DNA of 64,000 bases from Burkholderia sp. TSV86 (GCF_001522865.1 NZ_LOWB01000015.1:62001-126000), one strand, 5' to 3'. Shown: positions 9,271-18,318, numbered from the stretch's first letter. Notes: generated from the sequence alone by a model not told the origin. Made by a program: numbers and translations.

Positions 9271-10148
9271 GCCCGACAATTGCCGGACGCGGCGAGCGCG
9301 CGCACGACCGCTATGCGGTGATCGGCAATCCGATCGCGCACAGCAAATCGCCGTTCATTCACGCGCGCTTTGCCGAGCAGACCGGCGAGGCGATCGAATA
9401 CGCGCACCTGCTCGCGCCGCTCGATGGCTTCGTGACGACCGTGCGCGAATTCGCCGCGCAGGGCGGCCGCGGACTAAACGTCACGGTGCCGTTCAAGCTC
9501 GACGCGCATGCGCTTGCCGATACGCTGTCGCCGCGCGCCATGGCAGCGGGTGCGGTGAACACGCTGCGCTTCGACGAAACCGGCGTGTTTGGCGACAACA
9601 CCGACGGCGCCGGCTTGACGCGCGATATCGAGACCAATCTCGGCGTGAGCCTCGCGGGCGCGCGGATCTTGCTGCTTGGCGCCGGAGGCGCGGCGCGCGG
9701 CGTCGTGCTGCCGATGCTCGAGCGCAGGCCGGGCGTGCTGACGATCGTCAATCGAACGGCAAACAAGGCGCAAGGGCTCGTCGACCAGTTCGCACCGGCG
9801 GCGCGCGACGCGGGCTGCCTGCTTGCGGGCGGCGGCCCCGAGCAGGTGGAGCGCGAGCCTTATGACGTGATCGTCAATGCGACGGCGGGCAGCCTCGATG
9901 CGGCATTGCCCGAATGCGACGCCGCCGCGTTCGGACCGGCGACGCTCGCATACGACATGATGTACGGCGCGAGGCCGACCGTCTTCATGGAACACGCGAG
10001 CACGCTCGGTGCGCGCGTGGCGGACGGGCTCGGGATGCTAGTCGAGCAGGCAGCGGAATCGTTCCTGGTGTGGCGCGGCGTGCGGCCCGACAGCACACCC
10101 GTGCTTGCCGCATTACGCGCTGCGCTGGCGGCGCCGGCGTCGCATTGA
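9267..10148 (+). CDS. aroE: Shikimate dehydrogenase
   Basis: AroE reduces 3-dehydroshikimate to shikimate with NADPH. The 293-residue protein contains [21 protein letters not shown] (substrate-binding NPIAHSKSP near residue 21), NVTVPFK with the catalytic lysine, the dinucleotide loop GAGGAARG, and the adenosine-phosphate binding stretch NRTANKA. Translation starts at a GTG overlapping the stop of the RNB gene (GTGA). It probably forms a unit with mtgA, which starts 21 bp later. Confidence 0.96.
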   Translation: MSPTIAGRGERAHDRYAVIGNPIAHSKSPFIHARFAEQTGEAIEYAHLLAPLDGFVTTVREFAAQGGRGLNVTVPFKLDAHALADTLSPRAMAAGAVNTLRFDETGVFGDNTDGAGLTRDIETNLGVSLAGARILLLGAGGAARGVVLPMLERRPGVLTIVNRTANKAQGLVDQFAPAARDAGCLLAGGGPEQVEREPYDVIVNATAGSLDAALPECDAAAFGPATLAYDMMYGARPTVFMEHASTLGARVADGLGMLVEQAAESFLVWRGVRPDSTPVLAALRAALAAPASH

Positions 10149-10168
10149 GCGCGCGAGGCGGCCCGCAG

Positions 10169-10960
10169 ATGCGCAACGACGCCGTTTCGCCCGTTTCGTC
10201 TGCCTCGCCGGTGCCGGAGGCCATGCCAACGGCATACGGAGCGGGCCGCGCGCGCAAGCATGGCCTGGCGCGCTGGCTTGCGTATGCGGGCGGCGTGCTC
10301 GGTGGCGCATGGTGTGCGACCCAACTCTATTATTTTGTGCAGATCGCGATCTGGGCGGCGCTCGATCCGGGGTCGAGCGCCTTCATGCGCGCGGACGCGT
10401 GGCGTCTGTCGGCCGAGCAGCCGGCGGTGTCGATCCGGCGTCAATGGGTGCCATACGAACGCATTTCGCGCAATCTGAAGCGCGCGGTGATCGCATCCGA
10501 AGATGCGGATTTTGCGAACAATTCGGGCTACGAGATTGACGCCATCCTGCAAGCATGGGAGAAGAACCGGGCGCGCGGCCGAATCGTGTCGGGCGGCTCG
10601 ACGATCTTGCAGCAGCTCGCGCGCAACCTGTTCCTGTCGAGAGAAAAAAGCTATATCCGCAAGGGACAGGAACTCATCATCACGTGGATGCTCGAGACGC
10701 TGCTCGACAAGGAGCGCATCTTCGAGATTTATCTGAACTCGGTCGAGTTCGGCCGAGGAGTCTATGGAGCGCAGGCTGCTGCGCAGTACTACTACAGGTT
10801 GCCGGCGAGCCGGCTCTCGGCGTGGCAGGCGGCGCGCCTCGCGGTAATGCTGCCTAATCCTAAATATTTCGATGCGCATCGCGGCTCGCCTTATCTCGCG
10901 CAGCGCACGGGCGTAATCGTGCGGCGGATGGGCGCTGCGGAGTTGCCTGCATCACCGTGA
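10169..10960 (+). CDS. mtgA: Monofunctional biosynthetic peptidoglycan transglycosylase
   Basis: MtgA polymerises lipid II into glycan strands at the periplasmic face of the inner membrane. The 263-residue protein has one transmembrane anchor (about residues 36-62) and a GT51 domain with the catalytic glutamate in [11 protein letters not shown] (Glu111) and the conserved [15 protein letters not shown]. The ATG at 10169 lies 21 bp after aroE; the in-frame extension to 9914 lies inside aroE and is rejected. ATG codons at residues 19-20 are weaker alternatives. Confidence 0.94.
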   Translation: MRNDAVSPVSSASPVPEAMPTAYGAGRARKHGLARWLAYAGGVLGGAWCATQLYYFVQIAIWAALDPGSSAFMRADAWRLSAEQPAVSIRRQWVPYERISRNLKRAVIASEDADFANNSGYEIDAILQAWEKNRARGRIVSGGSTILQQLARNLFLSREKSYIRKGQELIITWMLETLLDKERIFEIYLNSVEFGRGVYGAQAAAQYYYRLPASRLSAWQAARLAVMLPNPKYFDAHRGSPYLAQRTGVIVRRMGAAELPASP

Positions 10961-11340
10961 CAGGCTCGGCGGCCTGCCGCATCAAGCTTTCGGTGCCGGC
11001 ATGCTGTGAATGCGGGTAATCCTTAATTTATTTCGCTTAGCTGATTAATTCGCTTGCGCGCTGCCGATCAGCTATTGAATCGGTAACACGATTACTTCTT
11101 TTCAATGCTGTTTCGTTGATAAAACGCGGCATAAAAACCGGTTTGGGATACAGTTTGTCAGAATGAAAAATAAAACTGAAAGAATTAAGTAAGCCTAATT
11201 TCTTTGGAAGATCGGGCTGTTTTCCAAATCGAAAGTTGTCGAGTATATTGGCCGTCACCTTGGCTTATCGAGCCGATGTAACAAGGTAGGGGGCGCCTAT
11301 CCGGCTGCTCGACAAAAACTGAGAGAGAAGGAAAACGACT
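10961..11340. other. AT-rich intergenic region before the S10 peptidase gene
   Basis: This 380-bp gap contains a block (about 11020-11260) that is visibly AT-rich beside the GC-rich surroundings. A 73-codon minus-strand open frame at 11037-11258 has no recognisable motif and no convincing ribosome site, so I do not call it. The right part probably holds the promoter of the S10 gene. Confidence 0.7.
11221..11249 (+). promoter_or_regulatory. Candidate sigma70 promoter of the S10 peptidase gene
   Basis: TTTCCA (4/6 match to TTGACA) and TATATT (5/6 match to TATAAT) are separated by 17 bp, about 90 bp before the start codon. The site lies at the right edge of the AT-rich block. Confidence 0.4.
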
Positions 11341-12999
11341 ATGCCAGCACGTCAAGCGAAGCTGCTATTAGCCGCGACGTTCTCCACGCTGTTGCTTGCA
11401 GCGTGTAATGGAGACGATGCCGGGCCGAGTGCGAAAATCACCGCGAGTGCGGACGCATCGACGGGCGCCACCAGCATCACCAGCGTCGACCAGCCATATC
11501 AGGATCCCAACAGTTATTCTTCCGAGCCCGGCGCGTCGCTGCCGGCGTCAGCGGCGCTTGAGCGCGCCGCGCTCACGCATCATCAAATCACGGTCAACGG
11601 CAAGACGATCAGCTATACCGCGACCGCAGGCCATCTGATCGCGCGCAATCCGCAAACGGGCGCTGCCGAGGCGTCGGTTTTCTACGTCGCATATACCGCC
11701 GACAATCAGAGCGCCAGCAAGCGTCCCGTCACGTTCTTCTACAACGGCGGCCCCGGCTCGTCGACCGTGTGGCTGCACCTCGGCTCGTTCGGGCCGAAGC
11801 GCATCGTCACCGGCGATCCGAACGCGAACAACGCGTCGTTCCCGTTCGTCGAAAACCAGGAAACCTTGCTCGACACGACCGATCTCGTCTTTGTCGACGC
11901 AGTCGGCACCGGCTATTCGGAGGCGATCGCGCCGAACACGAACCAAACGTTCTGGGGCGTCGACCAGGACGCCGGCATATTCCGCGATTTCGTGGTCCGC
12001 TATCTGGCCGCGAACAAGCGCGGCGATTCGCCGAAATATCTGTTCGGCGAATCTTATGGCACGCCGCGCACCGACGTGCTCGCGAATCTGCTCGAGACCG
12101 CTGGCGTGAATCTCGCCGGGATCGTGCTGCAATCGTCGATTCTGAACTACAACAGCAACTGCGACATGGCGAGCACGAACAACGGCACCGTCAACAACAG
12201 CGGCAGCAATAGCTATTCGATGCAGGGCACGACGCCGATCAGTTGTGCTGGCTTTGTACCGAGCTACGGCGAGATCGGCGCTTATTACAAGCTCGACAAT
12301 CCGAATCCTTCCGACATCGTGCAGTACGCGGACCAGATGCGCCTGCTCACGGCGGGCACCTATTCGCCGGCTGTCAATGCGTATCTCGCGAATCACACGC
12401 CGCCTGCGCCGACGCTGGTGACACAGATGTCGAATGCGACCGGCGCGTCGAGAGCGTTGTGGAACAAGGATTTCAACCTGCTGCCGACCTATTACGACAA
12501 TAGCTATCAGATTGCGTTGATTCCGGGCACGCTGATCGGCCGCTACGATGCGCGCGTGAACGCGCCGATCAACAGCCCGCTCGCGGCCGAAGGCGATCCG
12601 TCTAGCACTTTCATCACGAAGCCGTTTACCGACACGATCAGCGCCTATTTGCCGAACGAACTGAAGTATTCGGCGCAAACGTCCTACTCGGTGGACAGCA
12701 ACGCGATCAATACGTGGGACTGGAGCCACGACGGCCTGCCGATGCCCGACACGATTCCGGATTTGGCTGCGGCGCTTACGCTCAATCCTTCTTTGAAGAT
12801 CCTGTCGTTGAACGGTTACCACGATATCGCGACGCCGTTTTATCAGACGGAACTCGATCTTGCCCGTCTCGGCTTGCAGCCCAATCTGACGATCAAAGAT
12901 TATCAGGGCGGCCATATGGTCTATCTGGACGATACGTCGCGGCCGCAGGAAAAGCGCGATCTGGTGACGTTCTATAACGCGGCGCCGGCTGCGCGATGA
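11341..12999 (+). CDS. Lipoprotein serine carboxypeptidase-like peptidase (family S10)
   Basis: A 552-residue exported protein. The signal peptide ends in the lipobox LLAAC (cysteine about residue 22), so it should be lipid-anchored. FFYNGGPGSSTVWLH is the S10 oxyanion motif and KYLFGESYGTPR holds the nucleophilic serine. The C-terminal NGYHDIATPF and GGHMVY supply the probable catalytic Asp and His. Family S10 enzymes remove C-terminal residues at acidic pH. The start has a good ribosome site (GAGAGAAGG). It is followed 88 bp later by a small exported protein. Its substrate is unknown. Confidence 0.88.
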   Translation: MPARQAKLLLAATFSTLLLAACNGDDAGPSAKITASADASTGATSITSVDQPYQDPNSYSSEPGASLPASAALERAALTHHQITVNGKTISYTATAGHLIARNPQTGAAEASVFYVAYTADNQSASKRPVTFFYNGGPGSSTVWLHLGSFGPKRIVTGDPNANNASFPFVENQETLLDTTDLVFVDAVGTGYSEAIAPNTNQTFWGVDQDAGIFRDFVVRYLAANKRGDSPKYLFGESYGTPRTDVLANLLETAGVNLAGIVLQSSILNYNSNCDMASTNNGTVNNSGSNSYSMQGTTPISCAGFVPSYGEIGAYYKLDNPNPSDIVQYADQMRLLTAGTYSPAVNAYLANHTPPAPTLVTQMSNATGASRALWNKDFNLLPTYYDNSYQIALIPGTLIGRYDARVNAPINSPLAAEGDPSSTFITKPFTDTISAYLPNELKYSAQTSYSVDSNAINTWDWSHDGLPMPDTIPDLAAALTLNPSLKILSLNGYHDIATPFYQTELDLARLGLQPNLTIKDYQGGHMVYLDDTSRPQEKRDLVTFYNAAPAAR

Positions 13000-13087
13000 T
13001 GCCGGCTGGCCCATCGTCCGTCGCGCAAGCGCGCTCGAGCGCCGCGCGCGGCGGGCCACGACGACCCCATTTCTGATCGGAGCTGAT

Positions 13088-13486
13088 ATGAACATCCAAT
13101 CGCTACTCGCCTGGACGGTGCTTGCCGCCGCGGGCTTCGCGCTGACGCAAACCGCTTTCGCCCAGCAGGCGGCAAGTAGCGCGCAACCGGCCCGCCACGG
13201 GCAGGCGCAATTGGGCGATCCATACGTGCCGCCCGCCGCACGCAAGCCGACGGCCGGCACGCAAACCACCGGCGACGAACTGCACGCGCAAGTCGTCCGC
13301 AAGCTGCAACGCCAGTTCGCGACGGCCGATGCGGGCAATGCCGGCTTGACCGAAGCGCAGGCGAAGGCCGCGGGCCTTGGCTATGTCGCGAAAAACTTCA
13401 AGCAGATCGATGTGAACCAGACGGGGCGCGTGTCGTTTTCCGACGTGCAACGCTATCTCCAGTCGCAAAGCGCGACGCGACAATAA
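13088..13486 (+). CDS. Small exported EF-hand-like protein
   Basis: This 132-residue product has a clear signal peptide cleaved near AFA-QQA (about residue 25). The mature part is Ala/Gln-rich up to residue 60 and then has two helix-loop-helix segments. ADAGNAGLTEAQA and IDVNQTGRVSFSDV look like EF-hand calcium loops; the second, DVNQTGRVSFSD, fits the consensus better. A ribosome site (GGAGCTGAT) precedes the ATG, and a terminator follows. It may be co-transcribed with the S10 peptidase gene; calcium binding is inferred only from the loops. Confidence 0.75.
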   Translation: MNIQSLLAWTVLAAAGFALTQTAFAQQAASSAQPARHGQAQLGDPYVPPAARKPTAGTQTTGDELHAQVVRKLQRQFATADAGNAGLTEAQAKAAGLGYVAKNFKQIDVNQTGRVSFSDVQRYLQSQSATRQ

Positions 13487-13532
13487 GCACACCTAGCGAC
13501 TGCGCGACGCGCACGAGGCGGGAGATAGGCAA

Positions 13533-13569
13533 GCGGGCTTGGCCGGACAACCGGCTCAGCCCGTTTTTT
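13533..13569 (+). terminator. Rho-independent terminator after the EF-hand-like gene
   Basis: An inverted repeat CGGGCT...CCGG/CCGG...AGCCCG with a short loop is followed by a run of six T. It closes the S10/EF-hand unit before the sugar cluster. Confidence 0.8.
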
Positions 13570-13605
13570 CATCCGCGTCCGGTTGTGCAACAGTGTACGA
13601 ATCTC

Positions 13606-13636
13606 CCAATATATGAGACAAGCGCTCAAATGTTGG
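13606..13636. promoter_or_regulatory. Imperfect 12-bp inverted repeat, candidate IclR-family operator
   Basis: CCAATATATGAG and CTCAAATGTTGG form an inverted repeat matching at 10 of 12 positions around a 7-bp spacer. The right arm overlaps the -35 box of the predicted iclR-dgo promoter, a position suited to autoregulation. Binding is inferred. Confidence 0.5.
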
Positions 13637-13662
13637 ATATCACGACTACCCCCCCCTACAAT
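13633..13662 (+). promoter_or_regulatory. Candidate promoter of the iclR-dgo-ara cluster with a C8 tract in the spacer
   Basis: TTGGAT and TACAAT are separated by 18 bp, and the last eight bases of that spacer are an uninterrupted run of C (13649-13656). The predicted start lies about 80 bp before the chosen IclR start codon. A length change in the C tract would change the spacing. Confidence 0.4.
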
Positions 13663-13749
13663 CCGAAGCACATCGACATGCTTCGGCGGATGCGTGGCCT
13701 TCGCGAGATCGAGGGCTTGCCCATCCGGTTTGTCGGAGTTGATCGCATC

Positions 13750-14658
13750 ATGAACAAATTGCCCATGACGCTTGCCCTGAACGACACGCCTGACGCGCAT
13801 TGCGCGACGCCTGATGCCGCGCTTGCGGACAGCATCGGCGCAACCGGCACGCCGCTCGATCTCGCCGCTCAACAGGCGGGCACGCAGACGCTGCTGCGCG
13901 GGCTGGCGATTCTCGAAGCGGTGGCCGGCGGCGCGCGCGACATGCGCGCGATCGCCGCCGCGCTCGGCACGACACGCAGCACGACGCACCGGCTCGTGAG
14001 CAGCCTCGCGCAGGCGCGTTATCTGCGCCAGGTGCAGGGCGGCTATTTGCTCGGCCCGAAACTGATCGAGCTTGGTACGATCGCGCTCGAACAGATGCCG
14101 CTCACGGCGGTCGCCCGTCCGCATCTCGATGCGCTCGCTCAAGCGACGCTCGACACGATCCACCTGGGTGTGCGCGACGGCGATGACGTGCTCTACATCG
14201 ACAAAATTCCCGGCACGCGCGGCCTCGAGATGCGCTCACGGATCGGCCATCGGATGCCCCTCGCGTCGACCGGCATCGGCAAGGCGCTGATGCTCGATCT
14301 CGATCCCGACATGTGGCGCACGCTGTTCGAAGCGGCAAAGCGTGCCCTATCGGGCGTGAATTTCAAGCCCGACCGCCGGCCCGACGTCGGCACGTTCCTG
14401 CAGCGTATGGCCCATTACGCGGCGGGCGGCTATACGTTCGATCTTGAGGAGAACGAAACATCGATTCGCTGCGTCGCGGCGCCCGTGCGCGATGCGTCGG
14501 GGGCGATCGTCGCCGGCCTGTCGGTCGCGAGCACGATTCCTTATATGTCGCTTGACCGGATGAACGAGCTGGTGCCGCTCGTGCACCGGACCGCGCGCGC
14601 GATTTCGGCCGATCTCGGCTGGAGCGCGCCGCAGGCCACGCGCCGGATCAAGCGATGA
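13750..14658 (+). CDS. IclR-family transcriptional regulator of the dgo/ara cluster
   Basis: The 302-residue protein has an N-terminal winged helix (residues about 48-110, including LLRGLAILEAVAGG and the recognition segment TTRSTTHRLVSSL) and a C-terminal IclR effector domain ending near LVHRTARAISADLG. The ATG at 13750 is preceded by GGAG at 11 bp; the open frame continues upstream to 13585 but crosses the putative operator and promoter, so the longer form is unlikely. The stop overlaps dgoK (ATGA), which makes it a local regulator of sugar-acid catabolism, perhaps sensing a sugar acid. The effector is not known. Confidence 0.88.
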   Translation: MNKLPMTLALNDTPDAHCATPDAALADSIGATGTPLDLAAQQAGTQTLLRGLAILEAVAGGARDMRAIAAALGTTRSTTHRLVSSLAQARYLRQVQGGYLLGPKLIELGTIALEQMPLTAVARPHLDALAQATLDTIHLGVRDGDDVLYIDKIPGTRGLEMRSRIGHRMPLASTGIGKALMLDLDPDMWRTLFEAAKRALSGVNFKPDRRPDVGTFLQRMAHYAAGGYTFDLEENETSIRCVAAPVRDASGAIVAGLSVASTIPYMSLDRMNELVPLVHRTARAISADLGWSAPQATRRIKR

Positions 14659-15671
14659 CGGCGGCCTCGGATACGCCCGCGCTGATCGGGCTCGATTGGG
14701 GGACCACGTCGCTGCGCGCGTATCTGTTCGCCATTGACGGCTCCGTGCTCGATACGCGAGCCGATGCGGCGGGCGTGATGAGCCTGCCGGGGGGCGCAGA
14801 CCGAGCACGAGCGTCGCAGGTGTTCGATGATGCGTTCGAGCGTGTGTGCGGCGCATGGCTCGATCGGATGCCGGACCTGCCGGCGCTCGCATCCGGGATG
14901 GTTGGCAGTGCGCAAGGATGGCGCGAGGCGCCGTATGTGCCGGTGCCGGCCGCAGCCGACGGGTTCGCGGCGGGTCTCGTGCGCGTGAAAACCGCGCGCG
15001 GCGCAACGCTTGCGATCGTGCCGGGCGCGCTGTCGCCGGGCGATCTGCCGGACGTGATGCGGGGTGAGGAAACGCAGATCGTCGGCACGCTCGCCGCCGA
15101 GCCGTCGCTCGCGCTCGCTCGTCCAGGCGCGTTGATCGGCCTGCCCGGCACGCATGCGAAATGGGCGTGGGTGTGCGATGGCCGGATCGAGTGGTTCCGC
15201 ACTTATATGACGGGCGAGCTGTACGCGGCATTGCGCGAGCACACGATTCTCGGCCGCACGATGCAGCCGTCGGACGCCGCCGATTGGGACGCGTTCGCTC
15301 GCGGCGTGCGCACCGCCCGCGGCAAGCGCGACGAGGGCTTGCTCGCGACATTGTTCAGCACGCGCACGCTTGGCTTGACCGGCCGGCTTACGCCGGGCGC
15401 GCAAGGCGATTATTTGTCCGGACTGCTGATCGGTCACGAACTGAGCGCGCTCGACGTGCTGCTCGCCAAGCAGGGCGCGTCGCTGGCGTCGCTTGCGCCG
15501 CGTATCGTCGGCGCGAGCGCGTTGTGCGAACGCTATCTGCGCGCGCTCGCGGCCTTCGATTGCGACGGCGCGCGCGCTGTCGAGCAGGCCGCCGAGCGCG
15601 GCCTGTGGTGCATTGCGACGCGGGCCGGACTTGTCGGTCTGGCGGACGAGCTGCTTCGCCGGCCGTCATAG
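14655..15671 (+). CDS. dgoK: 2-dehydro-3-deoxygalactonokinase
   Basis: DgoK phosphorylates 2-dehydro-3-deoxy-D-galactonate in the De Ley-Doudoroff route of galactose catabolism. The 338-residue protein starts with the phosphate-binding GLDWGTTSLRAYL (residues about 12-24). GLPGTHAKWAWV and the later ADWDAFARGV region are typical of this ASKHA-type kinase. It overlaps iclR by four bases and is followed 49 bp later by the aldolase that acts on its product. The pairing with dgoA strengthens the name. Confidence 0.92.
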   Translation: MTAASDTPALIGLDWGTTSLRAYLFAIDGSVLDTRADAAGVMSLPGGADRARASQVFDDAFERVCGAWLDRMPDLPALASGMVGSAQGWREAPYVPVPAAADGFAAGLVRVKTARGATLAIVPGALSPGDLPDVMRGEETQIVGTLAAEPSLALARPGALIGLPGTHAKWAWVCDGRIEWFRTYMTGELYAALREHTILGRTMQPSDAADWDAFARGVRTARGKRDEGLLATLFSTRTLGLTGRLTPGAQGDYLSGLLIGHELSALDVLLAKQGASLASLAPRIVGASALCERYLRALAAFDCDGARAVEQAAERGLWCIATRAGLVGLADELLRRPS

Positions 15672-15720
15672 GCCAGGCCGCACGCGAGCCGATGGACTGG
15701 ACCGCTGGAGGAAATGTCGC

Positions 15721-16407
15721 ATGATGGATGCTGAAAAATATCGCTTTCCCGCGCCTTACGAGCCGCATCGCGGCTTGATGCGCGCGCTCGCCGAATGTCC
15801 ACTGGTGGCGATCTTGCGCGGCATCACGCCCGCCGAGGCGGCCGCGCACGGTGCGGCGCTTTACGACGCCGGCTTTCGAATCGTCGAGGTGCCGCTCAAT
15901 TCGCCCGACCCGTTCGACAGCATCGCCGCCTTGCGCGCGGCGCTGCCCGCCGATGCTATCGTCGGCGCGGGAACCGTGCTGCGCGCCGAGTACGTCGACG
16001 AAGTCGCGCGCGCGGGCGGCAACCTGATCGTGATGCCGCATGCGGATGCGCAAGTCGTGCGCCGCGCGAAAGCTCTCGATATCGCGTGCGCGCCCGGCGT
16101 CGCGACGCCGACCGAAGCGTTCGCCGCGCTCGCAAGCGGCGCCGACGTATTGAAGATGTTTCCCGCCGAACAGCTCGGGCCGGCGACGCTCAAGGCATGG
16201 CGCGCGGTGATTGATGCGCGGGTGCCGATCGTGCCGGTCGGCGGGGTCGCGCCCGACAACATGGGCGCGTATCTCGCGGCTGGTGCAAGCGGCTTCGGGA
16301 TCGGCTCGGCGCTTTATGCGCCGGGGCAGCCGAGCGCCGTTACCGCGACGCGCGCGCAGGCGTTCGTCAACGGATGGCAGATCGCGCGCAACGGAGCGGT
16401 GCGGTGA
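15721..16407 (+). CDS. dgoA: 2-dehydro-3-deoxy-6-phosphogalactonate aldolase
   Basis: This KDPG/KDPGal-aldolase family enzyme splits the phosphorylated sugar acid into pyruvate and glyceraldehyde 3-phosphate. The 228-residue protein shows CPLVAILRGITPAEA, FRIVEVPLNSPDP with the catalytic Glu, VGAGTVL, and KMFPAEQLGP, where the lysine forms the Schiff base. VPVGGVAPDNMG binds phosphate. GGAGG precedes the ATG at 15721, and a second ATG directly follows it. It is closer to DgoA than to the Eda encoded at 55.3 kb, consistent with its dgoK neighbour. Confidence 0.92.
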   Translation: MMDAEKYRFPAPYEPHRGLMRALAECPLVAILRGITPAEAAAHGAALYDAGFRIVEVPLNSPDPFDSIAALRAALPADAIVGAGTVLRAEYVDEVARAGGNLIVMPHADAQVVRRAKALDIACAPGVATPTEAFAALASGADVLKMFPAEQLGPATLKAWRAVIDARVPIVPVGGVAPDNMGAYLAAGASGFGIGSALYAPGQPSAVTATRAQAFVNGWQIARNGAVR

Positions 16408-17183
16408 ATAGGCTCGCGGGCAAGGTCGCGCTCGTGACGGGCGCGGGGCGCGGCATCGGCGCGGCGATCGCCCGTGCGTTTGCGCGCGAAGGCGCTGCGG
16501 TGGTGCTTGCGGAACTCGATGCCGCGCTTGCTCGCGAGACGGCCGGCGAGATCGAACACGACGTTGCCGGCGCGCGCGTGCTGGCGGTGCAGACCGACGT
16601 GACGCGGGCGGAGTCGATAACGGCTGCGTGCGCCGATGCGCAGCGAGTGTTCGGCCCGCTCGACGTGCTCGTCAACAATGCGGGCATCAACGTGTTCGAC
16701 GATCCGCTCACGCTTGCCGACGACGCGTGGCGCCGCTGCCTTTCGGTCGATCTCGACGGCGTATGGAACGGCTGTCGCGCGGCGTTGCCGGGCATGGTCG
16801 AGCGCGGGCGCGGCAGCATTGTCAACATCGCGTCGACGCATGCGTTCAAGATCATCCCGGGATGCTTTCCGTATCCGGTCGCCAAACATGGCGTATTGGG
16901 CCTCACGCGCGCGCTCGGCATCGAGTATGCGGCGCGCAACGTGCGCGTGAACGCGATCGCGCCGGGCTACATCGAAACGCAGGCGACGCGCGATTGGTGG
17001 GACGCGCAGCCCGATCCGGCGATGGCGCGGCAGCAAACGCTCGCGCTTTCGCCGATGAAGCGGATCGGCCGCCCCGACGAAGTCGCGATGACCGCGGTAT
17101 TTCTCGCTTCGGACGAGGCGCCGTTCATCAACGCGACTTGCATCACGATCGACGGCGGCCGCGCGACGCTGTATCACGACTGA
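16404..17183 (+). CDS. SDR-family oxidoreductase in the dgo/ara cluster
   Basis: A 259-residue classical short-chain dehydrogenase. The cofactor loop is TGAGRGIG near residue 14, NNAG follows the fourth strand, and the catalytic set is Ser in NIASTHAF with YPVAK (Tyr, Lys). It ends in the family-typical IDGGRATLYHD. The GTG start overlaps the dgoA stop (GTGA). The position suggests oxidation of a sugar or a pathway intermediate, but the substrate cannot be read from sequence. A second, different SDR lies at 21.1 kb. Confidence 0.87.
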   Translation: MNRLAGKVALVTGAGRGIGAAIARAFAREGAAVVLAELDAALARETAGEIEHDVAGARVLAVQTDVTRAESITAACADAQRVFGPLDVLVNNAGINVFDDPLTLADDAWRRCLSVDLDGVWNGCRAALPGMVERGRGSIVNIASTHAFKIIPGCFPYPVAKHGVLGLTRALGIEYAARNVRVNAIAPGYIETQATRDWWDAQPDPAMARQQTLALSPMKRIGRPDEVAMTAVFLASDEAPFINATCITIDGGRATLYHD

Positions 17184-17308
17184 TTCGCTCGCGCACGTTC
17201 GCCCCGGCGGACGATGCGCGAACGCGGCGCGCGACGGCTGCACGCGCCGCGTCGGGACAATGAAGCAGCCGGCACTCCGTCGACGGAGACAATCAGGAGA
17301 CAAGCAAT

Positions 17309-18304
17309 ATGAAACGCAGAACGTTCATCACGTTGGCGGCCGCCGCGATGGCCGCGGCTGCAGGCGCGCCCGCGCACGCGGCGGACCCGGTGAAGATCGG
17401 CTTTCTCGTCAAGCAACCGGAAGAGCCGTGGTTTCAGGACGAGTGGAAATTCGCCGAGCTTGCCGCGAAAAACAAGGGCTTTACGCTCGTGAAGATCGGT
17501 GCGCCTTCCGGCGAAAAGGTGATGAGCGCGATTGACAATCTCGCCGCGCAGAAAGCGCAAGGCTTCATCATCTGCACGCCCGACGTGAAGCTCGGGCCGG
17601 GCATCGTCGCTAAAGCGAAGTCGCACAATCTGAAGATGATGACGGTCGATGATCGTCTCGTCGACGGCGGCGGCAAGCCGATCGAATCGGTGCCGCACAT
17701 GGGCATTTCCGCTTACGACATCGGCAAGCAGGCCGGCAATGGCATTGCGGCCGAGATCAAGAAGCGCGGTTGGAATGTCAACGAAGTCGGTGCGCTCGAC
17801 ATCACGTATGAGCAATTGCCGACCGCGCATGATCGCACGGCGGGCGCGACCGATGCGCTCGTCGCGGCGGGCTTTCCGAAGGCGAACGTGATCGCCGCGC
17901 CGCAGGCGAAGACTGATACCGAGAACGCGTTCAATGCGGTGAACATCGCGCTCACGAAGCATCCGCAGTTCAAGCATTGGGTTGCATACGGCTTGAACGA
18001 CGAAGCGGTGCTCGGCGCGGTGCGCGCGGCCGAAGGGCGCGGCTTCAAGGCGGCCGACATGATCGGCATCGGTATCGGCGGCTCGGACTCGGCGTTGAAC
18101 GAATTCAAGAAGCCGCAGCCGACGGGCTTTTTCGGCACCGTCATCATCAGCCCAAAGCGGCATGGCGAGGAGACGTCGGAGCTGATGTACGCGTGGATTA
18201 CGCAAGGCAAGGCGCCGCCGCCGCTCACGCTCACGACCGGCATGCTCGCGACGCGCGATAACGTAGGCCAGGTGCGCGAGACGATGGGACTTGCCGCGAA
18301 GTGA
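17309..18304 (+). CDS. araF: L-arabinose ABC transporter, periplasmic binding protein
   Basis: The 331-residue protein has a cleavable signal peptide (about residues 1-24, cut near AHA-ADP). Its mature part follows E. coli AraF closely as I recall it: KIGFLVKQPEEPWFQDEWKFAE, then FIICTPD, TVDDRLVDGGGKP, and GIGIGGSDSALNE. It captures L-arabinose (AraF also binds galactose and fucose) for import through AraGH. A ribosome site GGAGA precedes the ATG. It opens the transporter part of the cluster, 125 bp after the SDR gene. Confidence 0.93.
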   Translation: MKRRTFITLAAAAMAAAAGAPAHAADPVKIGFLVKQPEEPWFQDEWKFAELAAKNKGFTLVKIGAPSGEKVMSAIDNLAAQKAQGFIICTPDVKLGPGIVAKAKSHNLKMMTVDDRLVDGGGKPIESVPHMGISAYDIGKQAGNGIAAEIKKRGWNVNEVGALDITYEQLPTAHDRTAGATDALVAAGFPKANVIAAPQAKTDTENAFNAVNIALTKHPQFKHWVAYGLNDEAVLGAVRAAEGRGFKAADMIGIGIGGSDSALNEFKKPQPTGFFGTVIISPKRHGEETSELMYAWITQGKAPPPLTLTTGMLATRDNVGQVRETMGLAAK

Positions 18305-18318
18305 GCGCCGCGCGGCGC
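18305..18318 (+). terminator. Possible attenuating hairpin after araF
   Basis: A 14-bp perfect palindrome, GCGCCGCGCGGCGC, starts immediately after the araF stop and has no T-run. Such hairpins often stabilise binding-protein messages relative to downstream transporter genes. Function is inferred from position only. Confidence 0.3.

Noticed and set aside
11037..11258. 73-codon minus-strand open frame in the AT-rich gap
   Set aside because: No recognisable motif, no ribosome site and atypical for the strand; likely a chance frame favoured by low GC.
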